Assembly: GCA_011009095.1 (NCBI GenBank)
Contig: VTPC01000480.1
Coordinates: 1 to 64,000 of the forward strand
DNA length: 64,000 bases
Source: Ignelater luminosus
Taxonomy: Eukaryota; Arthropoda; Insecta; Coleoptera; Elateridae
Direction of reading: 5' to 3'
Shown: piece after piece, positions 24,430-37,552 of the stretch
Layout of the letters: every line of letters begins with the position of its first letter
Position numbering within the stretch: the first letter of the stretch is position 1
Made by a program: the position numbers and the translations under genes
The notes under the pieces: model-generated
The model's input: only the letters and a program-made list of their open reading frames with translations
The model's database searches: none
What the model was told of the DNA's origin: nothing

Positions 24430-27000
24430 AGTTATAGTGGAAGTATTTATAAATAGAAGACAGACGTTGCTAGATTGGGGTTGTAAACTATCCGGACGTC
24501 TAATCGTAAACAGAAATTACTCACCTAATAATGTTCTTGTAGTTCATAAAAAATTCCCACTAACAAAATTAAATAAAATAAAAACAACGAGTAAAAAACA
24601 AAAAAAAATTGAACAAAAGAGACAGCAACGGGTAACCACCAAAGCTACAGTTCTTCTTGTGAAACCAACGCTCTCCTGAGCTACCCTGTCTGGTGATCAA
24701 TTTCGTCGAAAAAAGACTTTACATTTTGAAAACTCAAAAAAACGAAAAAAAAAAAAAACGTTTCGGCATTGCAACAATCGAGTCATCCATGCCCAAGCCT
24801 GGACACACACTTGCAGCTCCGCCGCAACCAAGTGCACTAGACCCGCAAACATTAATAGCCCCTGTTAACAAATTAGTGCAAAAAATGGAAATTACCACTG
24901 CGCCACGCCCCCATTTGCTGAGTTTACTGTCGCTGGCCAGAAAAACCCTGCCGATTTCTAGAGAAATGCCGTGACGCCCTGTTGAACGTAATACGTGGTC
25001 ATTGGGTGCAAGACATCGCCCCACAAATGTAAAAAGAAGCGATGAAGTGGAAACCCAATTTGTTGCTCGTCTTCATCGACTTCCTGAGTAACTTTAGGGG
25101 CGAGACCCAAAAAAACCCAATCTCGAGCTCACTTATGGAGGAATCGTCAAAAGAAACAACTCTTGATGAAACACATTGCAGCAACGCTCAATGAAGCCAA
25201 ACCTTATGCAAAACTTTAATGAACGGCGAGTTAGCCGTCTGCTGCGCTTTCAGCATGCCGTGCTGTCAAGCCTTGCAGCCTTGATTGCCAAAGCGGCCAA
25301 CATTGAAGTAAGAATGAAGAACCTTAATGCGACGTTCTCGAAGTCTAGAATCACAGCAGGAGGCAATCAACGTACCCTACCGCAGAGAAATGACTACCCT
25401 GTCAGGTACCACCATTGCGATTGCTGCAACGAACGCAACAAAGACTTCAGAAATCTGACAACAAAGGAGTCAAGCAGGTGAAAACGCCCTAAGGAGTTAC
25501 CTCGCGCAAATCTAAGTCAACAACAGCCACGTCTCTTCTGAAATATCAACAAAACTGTCAAAACTTGAAGTCATATGATTGAGCAATCGGTAAGAATCCT
25601 TAAGAAATACGTGCCAATTCAATTACCAGAAACACTGTTTATTTCCGGTACCCAAGTCCTTTATTTTTGCATTGGTCTATTGCAAGCCAAAACCGTCTTT
25701 GTAATGAAAAAGTTTTGAAAAATTGCAGTTCTGGGTAACGGCCTTCTGGAATTTCAGAACAGCATCATACATCCATTTGAAAAAAAAAGAACGCGTTACT
25801 TTTCACTACATTGTAGGTAATAAGAGAAACCTACATCCGATACCAGAAACCTTGTCACCACAAGTTCCGCAGGGATTCCCACAAAAATATCATAAACTGC
25901 TTTCCGATATTTTAAATGAAATTGTCGATGTTTCAATGAATGATCCAAGACTGACAACGCCGTTGACCACGAGACATTGAATCTACTTGAGAGAAGACAG
26001 TACTTTTAGGATCTCTCTTTATCGCTATTCTGATCACAAAAAGATTTCCAATAGCGAACAAATAGAACAAAAGATCTCCAACCATATCATTAAATCATCG
26101 AGAAAAAGAATAATGAATCTTATCTTTGCATCAACTACCACCGAATGAACCAAGAAATCACAGACAGCCCATATCGCTGCCCTTAATCTGCAAGACACTT
26201 CTCGACTTAGGCTAAGCCAAGGCGTTTTTTACATTTGATCTATTGTGTGGCTACTGGTAATACCTATGGAAGAAAGCAGTAAACCGCACACCACTTTTTG
26301 TACACTCGATGGAGAATTGTATTAATTTTGAGTGATGCACTTTGGCTTTAAAGGCGTTCCAGCGCTTCATGGCACAAGAAGTCCTGCCGGAATACCTTAA
26401 TACATTTTTTTGGTTCACTTTGACGACATCGTAATCCCCCTTTAGCCTCAAACGACTAGAAATCTACGGGTTGCATTACAATCTAGAGAAATGCAAATGG
26501 GCAGCCGAGAAGTCAAGTGGTGACCTACCGCAAAACCGTTTTCAACAAATTTGAAACGCCAAGAAGTTTTTAAGCAGGAAGACGTTCTGATGCTTTCTCG
26601 GCACTTGCAGTTAGTTATGAGACTGCGTTTAAAACTTCACCCACCTTTGCAGGCCAACTCGTTGACCTCCTCCACAACAAGAAAAAACTTTTGAAACACT
26701 AAAAGAAGCGTTAGGCAACTTATTTTCGTTTCACCGACCAGACAGTAAGTTGTCCTTTGTATTACAGACCGACACCAGCCGGACTCCATCATGTACTAGA
26801 CCGATGAAGAACAGAAGGAAATTATTTTGGTATTCCAGCGCCAGGTTGCATCCTCACCAAATCAGATATCTTATCAACGAACAAGAATGTTGGCCGTAAA
26901 GACATATCTGAATTCGATATCGACTACTGTCCAGGGAAGCAGAAGAGCTGTCCGATTTGCTAGCAGGAGATCCAGATGAACAACTTTTGACTTGAAATAC
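24430..27000 (+). mobile_element. Decayed Ty3/gypsy-like LTR retrotransposon, gag-pol relic
   Basis: Short frames at about 24780-25500 (Pro/Ala-rich, then basic, Asn- and Arg-rich) are gag-like by position. A frame at 25723-25980 looks like the linker before reverse transcriptase. Pol motifs then follow in the right order in several frames: CIDYHRMN near 26130, FGFKG next to an ATG at 26336, a KALFAGQL-like and ETLKEAL-like connection near 26640-26720, a VLQTD RNase H start near 26760, and FDIDYCPGKQ at about 26910-26945. Many stops and frameshifts. LTR boundaries were not located. It separates UGT copies C and D. Confidence 0.7.
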
Positions 27001-27968
27001 ATTTGTTACTAAAAACTTAATTTGGAATTATGTCGAACTCTATTGTTTTTAACAAACACAATTTCTCGATGAAATCACAGCAACCTGTATACAGGGTGAA
27101 AAAATGATTTCGTTACGACTAGGTAGGCTACATGCATGATGTACTCAATTATTTCGTTAACGTCTTGGTTATCTAGATTTTCTTAGTAAATAGAGATCAA
27201 AGGTACTTTTAATAGTGACACAAACTATAGCAAATAAGACAATCTAAGGTTAAAAGTACAATAATAACATATAATTAAACAGAAGAAAACAGCAGTAACA
27301 AAAGTTATTAAAAATAATAAAAGCATCAACTGTTGCCTTAAATCCATTTCCTAAAAGCATTGTGCGATGGAGCTATCTTATCTGGATACCACTGTATGTA
27401 AATCTGACTCCCAATTCTTCTCAAATGGGAATCATATCTATCTTCTTAGTATTGAAAAACATTTTAGCGACTTAAAATTGTCTTGACTTTTTCTTTATTT
27501 ACAGAAATCTTATTTTCAGAATTAATTTCTTATTTTTTAATTAACAAAGTAGCCTTGTATAATGCATGCATGTGCAAAATGGGTTGCCTAGGACATTAAT
27601 GATCATCCATTACAAGAAAAATAAATTGCAATGAATTTGTCAAAAACAGTAGAGCTTGACAAAAAACTAAGTGAGCCATGTTATTGACAATTGATTTCTT
27701 GTTTATTACGAATTATGTTTTGTTTGTGTTGCAGAGTCCATGCCTAAGGTCACCAACTGACTGGTCAGGTATACGTATATCTTTAACGTTAAACTCTAAG
27801 AAAGGTTGACGAACCTAATTGTTTTCATTGTCTATTGTCTTTCAGGATGAAGTAAAGCACGTCGAATTTGGAAAACTACATAGAAATAAAATACAGTAAA
27901 TATTTAAAAACAATTATATTGCAACTTTTATAACAATTTATTTATTAAGTTCCGTACATAATATAAAG
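27001..27968 (-). other. 3' flank of UGT D, nothing else recognised
   Basis: Sequence at about 27645-27830 is homologous to the 3' flank of copy C. An AATAAA signal on the minus strand lies near 27938. The rest is AT-rich without a supported feature. Confidence 0.5.
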
Positions 27969-30160
27969 CTAATTTTTCTTTTTTTTCTCACTAACCTTCT
28001 TGGCAGGTTTCTCTGTCTTTCGGCAGCAATATTTTTTAAAGGCCTTAATAATTACAAATAAGGGTACAAAAATAATTAAAACTACTACAGCAACAACATC
28101 TAACAATAAATATTGATACCATGATAAATTTAATGCTGCAGATCTTAAATGAGGTGCACCTTTATGTCTGATGACGTATTCTGTCCAAAATACAGCTTTA
28201 TCCAATTGCTTGATAGGATCACCATGCATTATTTCAGATCTCTTTTTAACATTTTCTCTATATCTATACAAAGACAACGAGATTATTAAAACGAATGTAT
28301 TAAACTAAAAAATTACTTACTTCGGGTTGTTTATTACTTCGCTTAAAGCGTGGCTTAATCCTTCTTCGGTTAATTGTTTGTACGGTACTAAAATTGCATA
28401 TCCACTTTTTTCTGCAAGAGCTATATTTTTTTCTTGATCGGCAAATATTGGTATTCCAATGATCGGTACACCATGATAAACTGCTTCCGTTGTACTTAAT
28501 AAGCCTCCATGTGTTATTAACAATTTAATGTTAGGGTGAGCTGAAAGTAGACTCTTTATATACCTGTTGTAAGAGTAACATAAATTAATGTATCATGACT
28601 AACAATAGACATGTGAAAAAACAATTTTGACTGGCACAAGCAAAGCAAATATAATTTATTGTGCAATATACTTATGGGCTGCTATTTAAAGTTAAAAACA
28701 TTAATGTGAGACTAGACTTAGTAACAGTTTGGCCTTCATTTAGTTATCAAACAAATTCATCACATTAATCTATTGCATAACTGCAAAGTAATCGATATTA
28801 AATCATCAATGTAGAAGTCACGTACCTAGATATATTACATCAACATGTTATAAATATTATCTATTAATAATGATTGCTAATAAAGTTTATACAGAAAATA
28901 ATTGAAGAAATCACTCATTAAAATTAAAAGTATTTGTACTTGTTGCAATCATTAATTACTTATTTTGAATCGCTTGGTATAAAATTATTATAATACTTTA
29001 AATAAGTATAATAACTGTACAAAAGAGAAAGCAAATACAACCTCTTATACAATATATTTTCTTACCTATCACATCTGATTGAGGTAACCATTTACTAAGT
29101 TTAACGTTTGGTGGTTGATTGGGTAAAGTCTCGTCTTCCCATTTCCATAAAACTTTCTGCTTCAGTTTGGAGAATGCCTTGAGTATGCTCTCGCGTTTTT
29201 CTTTGGGCAAATTTTTGCTTTGCAAATTTGAACCTAAGCTAAACAATACAACGCCGTCTTTAGCACCATCCAAATATTCTTGTAGATCTATTGGAAGCTT
29301 CTTAGGTGTCTTAACGTGGTAACCACCAATATCTATCACATTCGGTAAGTAAGGGACGGCAGAATTAATACTGATATGCGAATTCACTAATATCAATGAT
29401 GTATTATAGTACAATTCGTTCAAATGAGGTGCGTTTGGAAAATATTTATGCATAACTTCATTTTGTCTTGGGATGGCATAAAGATGATTAAACAATCTTA
29501 TTCCAACATATAGAAGAGAATTCAGAAATCGTTGAGTAAAACTTGTATCAAAAGCTGGATCTGAATACATATCAGGAAAATAAGCTGGTGAATCCGGATT
29601 AGCAATCTGTGCATGTGTCCAACATGGGACAGCCATTGGGCTTAAAACAACACAAGGTGCGTTATAATAATGGCAGAACCCTTTAAAGGCATCATTTACA
29701 AATTGATGTAATATTACCAAATCAAACTGATTGTTTGATTTTAAAAACTCTTGTACATTAGGATGGCTTAAAGTACTGTCAACTAATTCAAGACCCATCA
29801 CTTCTAACCACACCAAACTCTTAATTACCGTACTTTCAGTTTGTTCAAATAATTTGTCTTTCATAGCTAAAATAAAATATTATAAGTAATAGTATAAATT
29901 AATAATTAAAAATACTCACGTTGTAGTTTTTCTATTGCACCGGTTAGTACAATCTGTTTAAAATTCTTCACTGGATTCTTTTCTGCGTAAGGAGTAATCA
30001 CAGTAACTTCATGACCGCGAGCTGCTAATTCTTTAAGAAGTCTGTCTCCTAATTGATAATGACTGTAAGCAGGCATGTGAAAAACGCCTAATATTTTAGC
30101 ACTATTAACACTACATAGTATAAATGCAAAAGAAACTAAAACTTGTATTAACTTTCTCAT
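27969..30160 (-). CDS. UDP-glycosyltransferase, copy D (four exons, intact)
   Basis: Exons are 30160-29920, 29866-29066, 28540-28321 and 28263-27969, with GT-AG introns in phases 1, 1 and 2. They total 1557 nt, or 518 residues, with no internal stop. A signal peptide (about 1-20, ending CSVNS) precedes AKILGVFHMPAYSHYQLG (His34). The donor half has WLPQSD, AHPNIKLL, THGG, the Asp382-Gln383 sugar pair (FADQ), one membrane helix and a KKKN dilysine end. Predicted role: ER-lumenal glycosylation of small lipophilic compounds; substrate unknown. It pairs with copy C. No TATA box was recognised upstream. It lies farthest upstream in the array. Confidence 0.92.
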
Positions 30161-31189
30161 CTTTTGTGATGTCTACTCGCGTGCGACTTCGTTAACTGTT
30201 CGCGCTGTACTATTAGAATGATTCCTATGACGATAATATTGAACTTGGACCTACAAATTGCTTTATCTAATATTGTATAATTATGCGTGTAAATGACAAT
30301 TAATAATTGAGATGGTACAAGTCGTGTTTACTAACGAAAGATTTTGAACGACTTTTAGACGTTTTTTAAGTGCTTACGTTCTTGTATTACATTTCTGTCT
30401 TATAGTATTTATAACATTCCAAGAAGGTTATTGTTCGGAATTTTGCAGCCTATAACAGAGTCTGACTTCGATTGTATTATGTAATTATAGTTGTATAGAG
30501 AGTTGTGTAAATTAAGATAATAATTAAATCAACATTAAGGTATTTGTGTTATGATTCTGAATGAAGCGTTCGTTCTCATTATACTGTCAAATAATAATTA
30601 TTTATTTAAATGTTAAGAATTTTAAAATAGGTGTTTTTAGTAACAAAATCCGATGTTATAAATAAAATAAGTTCATAAATCACTATAGATTCATCTCAAC
30701 TCATTTACTAATTGTTAATTGTGCACTATTTTTATAAAAAATGTATTAAACGATACCGTCATTACCATTCTATTACCTGCACCAAAATCTTGATATCTAG
30801 TTATTGTTATTAGCCTTAAAAATATTATTTAATAAAAATAGGCGAAAAGGATTATTTGTACCAATAGAAAAAAATTATAAAAAACTAAAAACCACATAAG
30901 AAACTTTGAGATTCATCACTTTATCAATACTTGAAACTTTTGTAATGATATTTACATTACAACATTTAAAATCTGAAAATCTTCCATTGATGATTGGATT
31001 TCTGGGTATTGGCAAAAAAGTGATTTCAAAATTATCAATGAATTCCAAAAACATCGATTATTATTATTATTAATTAAATTGTGATAGCAAGTATGAAATA
31101 AAACAAAATTATGATTGAGGTTAGTATTCACCGCTGTACAGGGTGTCTCAACTGTCTGTATATGGAGGATAATTTTGAAAACACAATCT
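30161..31189. other. Upstream flank of UGT D, AT-rich, nothing recognised
   Basis: No promoter motif, gene or repeat could be supported. An isolated ACAGGGTG near 31137 resembles the end of the foldback element, but no partner end was found. Confidence 0.35.
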
Positions 31190-33380
31190 AACATAAAAAT
31201 TACTAGAAACTTTGAATGCTGGAACGTGCGATCAATATATGGAATTGTAAAAACAAATCAAATAATAAGAGAAATGGAAAGATACATATTTAAAATTAAG
31301 CGAAACTAGATGACTGAAGAGTGCAGAAACAGAAATGAACCAAAGCACCAGGATTATTATATTCAGGAAGAATGGATACAATCTTACGAATGCGGTGTAG
31401 CAATTATGATGAAACCAAAAGCGAAAAGGTCACTTTTAAAATGGTAAGGAATATTCTGTCCCTTTTCTGTTCTTGTTACATTATGTTTTCATTGCAAACG
31501 AGTCTGAATTTGAAAGCGCCTATAGCACATAGGGCTGTACTCCAAATCAGACATGGCGGTTGCTCTTGGGTTCCCAAATAGACATGAGAAATACCGAGTG
31601 GCGCTCTTAGGCTGTTCCCTTTTAAATATCCTGGATCCTCCTAAGTTGTTTGCAGAAGATGAAAGTTCCAACGGAAATAGATCTAGATGATCTAAAGATC
31701 ACTTACCTTTTGGTTTAACCAGCATGAACTAAAGTACAGTCGAAAAGATTTTATAACGATAGTGTTACACATTATAATATCGAGACCGTATGCCAAAATC
31801 TCACTATGGTAGTGATTCCTGAATTTAAATGGTAATCTTGAGCTATTCTAAGCAAAAATGATTCAAACTAGCTTGTATCTAAGTAACTTTTAAATACTAG
31901 GCCAACTAACCCATTTCCAAATTTTTTCCACAGGATAAACACTTGGTAAAAACAAATCAAGATTAGCATTTTGTTACTACTTCATGATTTTTCCTTCAAC
32001 AAATTCAATTAATTAATTTTGAGGCAGGCTCTAAAGTTCTAATAGGGACTACACGATCTATCTCAAATGACTTTCAAAAAAATGAGAAAACTCTTCGTGT
32101 TGCAGATATGTCCTTGTATCAAGATACAAGTGGTCCAAGTTCAAATACAGTTCAAAAGTTTGCTCTAAAAGCTCAATTCTAAATTAAACTTAAAAAAACG
32201 GACTCAAAAAGCTTAACTGCCTTGAATGATCTAGAAAGATCAACATAGAACTAAGAAGTCTAAAATATTCGAAAACTTGGTTTACATTTGAACTTTAGGC
32301 CAGGACTTGAAATATTGCTTTTGGGTTATTGGAAGGGTTTCCAGGCATGTCGAGTCCCATCAGGTTCTTAACGAACTCCAAAATAGATGTTTGGAGGAAT
32401 TTATGGGGACAACCCTAGCTTTGAGCACCTTAACGAGTAACCATGCCTAAGACGCCTAACCTTTTCAGCCGGCTGTGGAGAGAATCATCAAAGCAAGGTT
32501 TATAGCAAAATATTTTAATACGGAAACAATAAAAAAAAGAAATGCTACGAATAATTACAAAAAAATGATAGATATAGGAACAAGTTTAAAAAAGACACGA
32601 TAATATTAGTGAGAGATTTGAACGCAAAAACATAGACTCGGAAAAATAATGGAGAAATAAGGAGTCGGCGAGATAAACGAGAATGGGGAACTTTCCATCG
32701 ATTTTTGTATAACTAATTATAATTTACTAACTAGATTCAGAATTTCCTCGCAGAAGAGAATTCTTAAAATGACATGCACTTCTTGATAAGAGCTAAATTC
32801 CAAGTCAAAAACAAAAAGCAAATATAATACAAAGAAGTTGATAAGAAAACACAGAAACCGTTTGAGACCTATTTGTAAAAGAGTTTCGAAGAAATTAGTA
32901 ACATTACAAAGATATAATGAGTAATACTATAGAAGATACTATAAGTAAGTTGAAACAAAAAGAAAAAACGTGGATGACAAAGAAGACATAGGAATTAATT
33001 GAAGAAAAGGTCAAAAACATTCAACTAATGTTATGCAAAGAAAAGCAAACCTGAAGTACTGCATTGGGCAAAAGATAACAGTGCTAGTAAAACTAAAAAA
33101 GATTAGTTCAAAAGAAATCACTAAAAGGAACTGGAAAAGAAGCAAGCCTCAATGACATGAAAACACTGCATTACATATAATTTATCCGAAACTCTTAACG
33201 ATAGTAGAGTTGATAATAACGACGAAAAGGGAAGAACTTAACCTAAATATGAATGAAATCTTAAAAGAAGAAATAAAGTTGGCTGTGAAACGGCTGAAGA
33301 ATAACAAAACAGCGGAACTTCATAACATTCCTTCGAAACACGCAACAACTTCCTAAGTACCGCTGAAACTCGGCTATCCA
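31190..33380 (+). mobile_element. Decayed non-LTR retrotransposon (endonuclease and RT start)
   Basis: CWNVRSIYG at about 31217 followed by REMERY matches the start of an apurinic-type LINE endonuclease. YYSGR-like and CGVAIMMKPK stretches near 31355-31420 continue the domain. A later GDLNAK-type stretch near 32610 and GEINENGELSIDF near 32665 are also endonuclease motifs, and an EEIKLAVKRLKNNK stretch near 33270 matches the segment just before RT. Stops and frameshifts are frequent, and about 1.1 kb between 31450 and 32550 could not be assigned. Resembles the RTE-type group, tentatively. Truncated before the catalytic RT box. Confidence 0.65.
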
Positions 33381-33552
33381 GAAGGTAAGCGCAACAACTT
33401 CTAATGCGAAGTTTTCAGTTAAATTAATTAATAACCAAATGGCTATTTTAAGAGTTTACTTGTATGAAACTGCATGTACTAAATTCCGGTAGTTGGCTCA
33501 TACTGACGATAACAAATTCTCGAACTTCATTATAGCGAGGAACGCAATATTA

Positions 33553-34845
33553 CGAGGGTTGCTATTTATATTTCTGGCCTAACAATGAAAAAACAAGTAT
33601 TTATGATCGAAACTAGTTTTATTGTTTTTCAAAATATTCTCCATTAAGATTGATACACTTTTCCATGCGTTTGAACCAATTTTCGAAGCACTTTTTCCAC
33701 TATGTTTGAGGCAGCTCCAAAATATGCGTTTTGAAACAAAAAACGGCTTCTTCTGGTGTTGAAAATCGTTGACCACGCAGTTTGTTTTTGATGTACGAGA
33801 ATAAAAAGAAGTCATTGGGTGCCAAATCAGGGCTGTATGGTGGATGGCCCATCAACTCGACCTTCTGGCTGGTTAAATATTCAATTTTTTGAGCAGCGGT
33901 GTGAGAGCTTGCATTGTCATGATGAAGAATGATTCGTCTCTTCTTTGAAGTTTTCCGAATTTCTCCAATGACTTTTGGCAAACAAATGGTTGTGTACCAA
34001 TCAGAGTTGACCGTCTTACGTTGCTCTAACGCCACTGTTGCCACATGACCGGTAATGCCAAAGAAACAGGCAACCATTTGCTTCGATGTGCTTCTTCCGC
34101 GAACAACTTTTGTTGGATTTGGCTCGTCTTGAAAGACCCACACAGTTGATTGCTGTTTTGTTTCGGGGTCATATGCGTAGATCCATGATTCGTCATCTGT
34201 GCAGATGTTATACACAGCCTTTGATGCACCTTTCGCAAATTTTTTCAACATTTCAATGCACCAGTCGACGCGAGCCTTCTTTGGAGCATTGGTCAGGTTA
34301 TGCGGGATCCAACGGGAACAAATTTTTTTACGGCCAAATGATCATGTAATATCTTGTTGATGCTAGTCATACTAATGCCCAAAGATGCCTCAATCTCACG
34401 GTATGTCACATGACGATCTTGTTTAATCAGTTCACGCACAGCATCGATGTTTTCAGGCACAACGACAGATTTTGGACGGCCTTCACGGATTTCGTCCTGG
34501 AGTGAACATCCGCCACGTTTGAATTCATTATACCAGTTTTTTACAGTGCTGTAGAATGGATCTTCATCGCTATATAATGTATTAAGTTCATTGATGCACT
34601 CTTGTCGTGATAACCCACGTCGAAAATTATGAAAAATAATTGCACGAAAGTGTTCACGGGTCAATTCCATTTTTTACTAGGGAATGCACTTTTCAATTAA
34701 CTGCAAACAACACTAATCGCACTCAAATGACGAAATGTTGTGGTTGAGGTTATGTTCAACAATGTAAAGTTTACACCGAAAATGTCAGCTGACGCCTGGA
34801 AACAGTCAGTGTTGCCAAGGCCAGAAATATAAATAGCAACCCTCG
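33553..34845 (-). mobile_element. Mariner element M3 with perfect terminal repeats
   Basis: Both ends are the same 28-bp inverted repeat beginning CGAGGGTTGCTATTTATA, with no mismatch, and TA lies immediately outside each end (33551-33552 and 34846-34847). The length is 1293 bp. It carries a minus-strand transposase gene. The perfect repeats suggest a fairly recent insertion. Confidence 0.95.
33619..34670 (-). pseudogene. Mariner transposase, M3 (one frameshift and one stop)
   Basis: The minus-strand ATG at 34670 begins MELTREHFRA. The first 125 codons (helix-turn-helix region with YSTVKNWYNEFKRG) are open to a point near 34329, where an A run in the coding strand is one base short. The frame resumes through DDESWIYAY (first catalytic Asp), HHDNASSH (second) and PDLAPNDFF (third). 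An in-frame TAG at 33702-33700 replaces a codon near the C-terminus, after which the frame continues to TAA at 33621-33619. If one base is counted back, the length would be about 350 residues, normal for mariner. A third lineage, distinct from M1 and M2. Confidence 0.88.
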
Positions 34846-37160
34846 TAGATGCAGGTACAATAATGAATCGCGTGAATAATGAACGGGAGTCGATAAGTGA
34901 GTCTATTGCAGTTTAATCTAAGTACTAATATGATACGTGACTTGGATTTGACAAGATGTCATCATAATAAGTCAGCAGTAGACAATAATCTTGCTTGGAA
35001 CTTGTTGTGGCTAAAATACGATTAGCAAAACGCTGCACTGGGCAACCTACATCTTGAAGAAGGTTTTCACAGTAAGTATTAAAGAGTTCACAATAAACTA
35101 CGGTAGATAGAAACTTTTTTACAACAAAAACTACATCCCCGCGCTGTGCTTGGGTTTAGCAAACAACAGTGGAACCCAGCAGCAGCTTCCTCCGAGAGAG
35201 ACAAACTGTAACGGAAAAGGCAGGATTCGAGATATTTAAGGGTTAAACCCCTGCCATTAAATCACATAAGCGTGAAAATTCTTGATTAGCAAATAAAATA
35301 TTAACACATTCTGACTGGACAACAAGGAATATTATTTTGCAAGACAGAACAGGAATAATTCAGAACTTGAATAATTGAAACCTGCCTTCACTATAGCGTG
35401 ATTGAGTCATATTCTACTTTTGTTCTGTATACTTAGACGATATTAAACTCTATATAAAGTTTAAACAGCAACTTGTTGATATTACAAAAGTGTTCATTGA
35501 TAAGAACAAACTATCAATTACTATTTTAATTTATTAACAAGATTGGCTAATTACTTCCAGTTCTCGAGGGAGAACCACTCAACCTATCTGACGGGAATGA
35601 TGAGCCTAACCAGCGCCTTCACTTGTTGCAAGTAAGAAATCAAAATCATACATGTGTTTTTGTTTAATTACTTTTTTATCCATTAAAAAATATGTAAAAG
35701 CTATACAAGTGCTTAAATATTTGTATCCTGCATTTAATAAAAATTACTGAAAGTAGTAAACCTAAATTAAAATAAGACAAGATAAAAATCAAACGCAACT
35801 TCTTTGTTAATTCAGTTATTTTTGCAGCATCACAATATTCTCAAAAAAAGTGCGCTCTTCTACCCTTCAAAGCTCCTCTTGATGGTGGTGACATGTATAA
35901 AAATATGTGGAATAGTAAATGATTAATGATACATATCATGCAAAAAATCCCATTTAAACATAAAAAATTTTAAACAAATATATTCAAACAAAATTTTAAA
36001 AAATTGTACTTTGTAATTTTAATTAAGAAAATTTGATTAGTATACGGTGGTCATTCAACAAAGGCAAAGGATGTTATACGTATCACCAAAGCAATTAAAT
36101 TTAGATTAACTTTGAAAGCAAAGAATTTGGAACTTCTAGTATTACTGGATTTTCTCAACTTTCAACCTCCCGAGTTTAACATTCTTTTGATTCCCCTGTG
36201 AAGTTTTATTAAAATATTTTAGAAAACAAACTGCTGGTTTTGTCTCCAACAGTTTATTAAAACTTATATTTAAATTTCATATCCGTATATTACATTTTCT
36301 TTTGCAAATAATACAGAAATCCAAAACGCATATATCAGCATATGTTTTTATGTTCATAAAATGCTTCCGTTTCAATTTCATAAAGCTAAACATTTTATTA
36401 TAGTACGAAACAGTTTCGAGTTACAAAATAATCCTATTCCAAGCAAAACAATAAAATCACCATTAAAACTTAGTTCGAAATGAAAGTCAAATTTACGTTT
36501 ATTCGATGTTGCCTTTTCCGAATAACACTTAACGTCTACCCGTTCTGATATTTCTAGAATCTCTGTAAATTACGAAAAAGTAGTTTCTGTACAATTTGTG
36601 TCAAAAGGAAAATTCTGCTAGTGAAACACGAACTTTATATTTTACTAACGCTGTTTTACTTTTAAGTTATATCGTGAAAGTCGATACCCCTGCTCCGTTA
36701 GTAAGATTTAGTGAGATTCTCATCGTTCCCAACCGTAAACATCCATTACTTAATTAACCCCCCGAAATACCTACCAGCCTACATACCTTCCTGCCAATTC
36801 TAGAAAAGACGGCCCGAATTCGATTCTCTAAAGTGCCAAGAGGATAAGTTAAATGGCAAGGTATTATCAAAGATAGAAGGTAAGCTGCTTTATATGTTTT
36901 ATTAACATCTTATGTAATATTAATGAAACTCAGATAGAACCTATCTCAAATTTTGTCATTTAAAAGCAAAGTTTTGTTAGAACTGAAAATTTGTTCCCTT
37001 AGTTTTAGGCAAAGGTGGTTGTACATCGCAAGCATCAAGGAGTCGACAGTTAATTGAAGTGATAGTGCTCCTTTAATAACTTAACCGTTTTAAAAGGAAA
37101 ATCAGTTTGGGTTCGTTTTGCTAGTTCTAAGCAAGCAATTCCTCTTAATAACTTTTTATA
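34846..37160. other. AT-rich intergenic sequence, nothing recognised
   Basis: No open frame, transposon end or RNA gene was supported. A slightly GC-richer block at about 35120-35260 was not identified. Confidence 0.4.
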
Positions 37161-37485
37161 CAGTGTGTCCGAAAAGTATGGAATATCCTATATATCTCAG
37201 TAAATATGTATTTTATGGAAAAATGTTTCCTATAAAAGTTGTTTAGTGTTTAGTTTTACATTACAGGGCAATACCAAATAACTATTTTTTAAAAAACAAA
37301 AGCGCAACGAATAATGCTTCGATTTTTTTTAATGGGAAGGTATCCCTTTATTGTACTTATTTTATAGAGAATGTTTTTCTCTTTTCAATGATGTAAAACT
37401 TTGATACACTTGCATAAGTAAATTTTGATTAAAACGCAAAAAATTGTTTGAATAACGCTTAAAAGTTTATTTATTCATCTGTTAC
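37161..37485 (+). repeat. Left long terminal inverted repeat of the DD41D element
   Basis: Pairs with 38483-38800. Shared text includes GTTTAGTTTTACATTACAGG, GCGCAACGAATAATGCTTC, GTAAAACTTTGATACACTT and, at the inner edge, ATTCATCTGTTAC. Probably carries transposase binding sites and the promoter. Confidence 0.85.
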
Positions 37486-37552
37486 CTTTCCAGACGCGGT
37501 CTTTTAAATTTTCAATATCATCTAGTCACATTATGGTCGGTGTGATACACTT

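Noticed and set aside
31115..31190. Possible second foldback element starting at TACAGGGTG
   Set aside because: Only the first eight bases agree with the element at 7343 and no inverted partner was found nearby; the same applies to ACAGGGTG near 27092.
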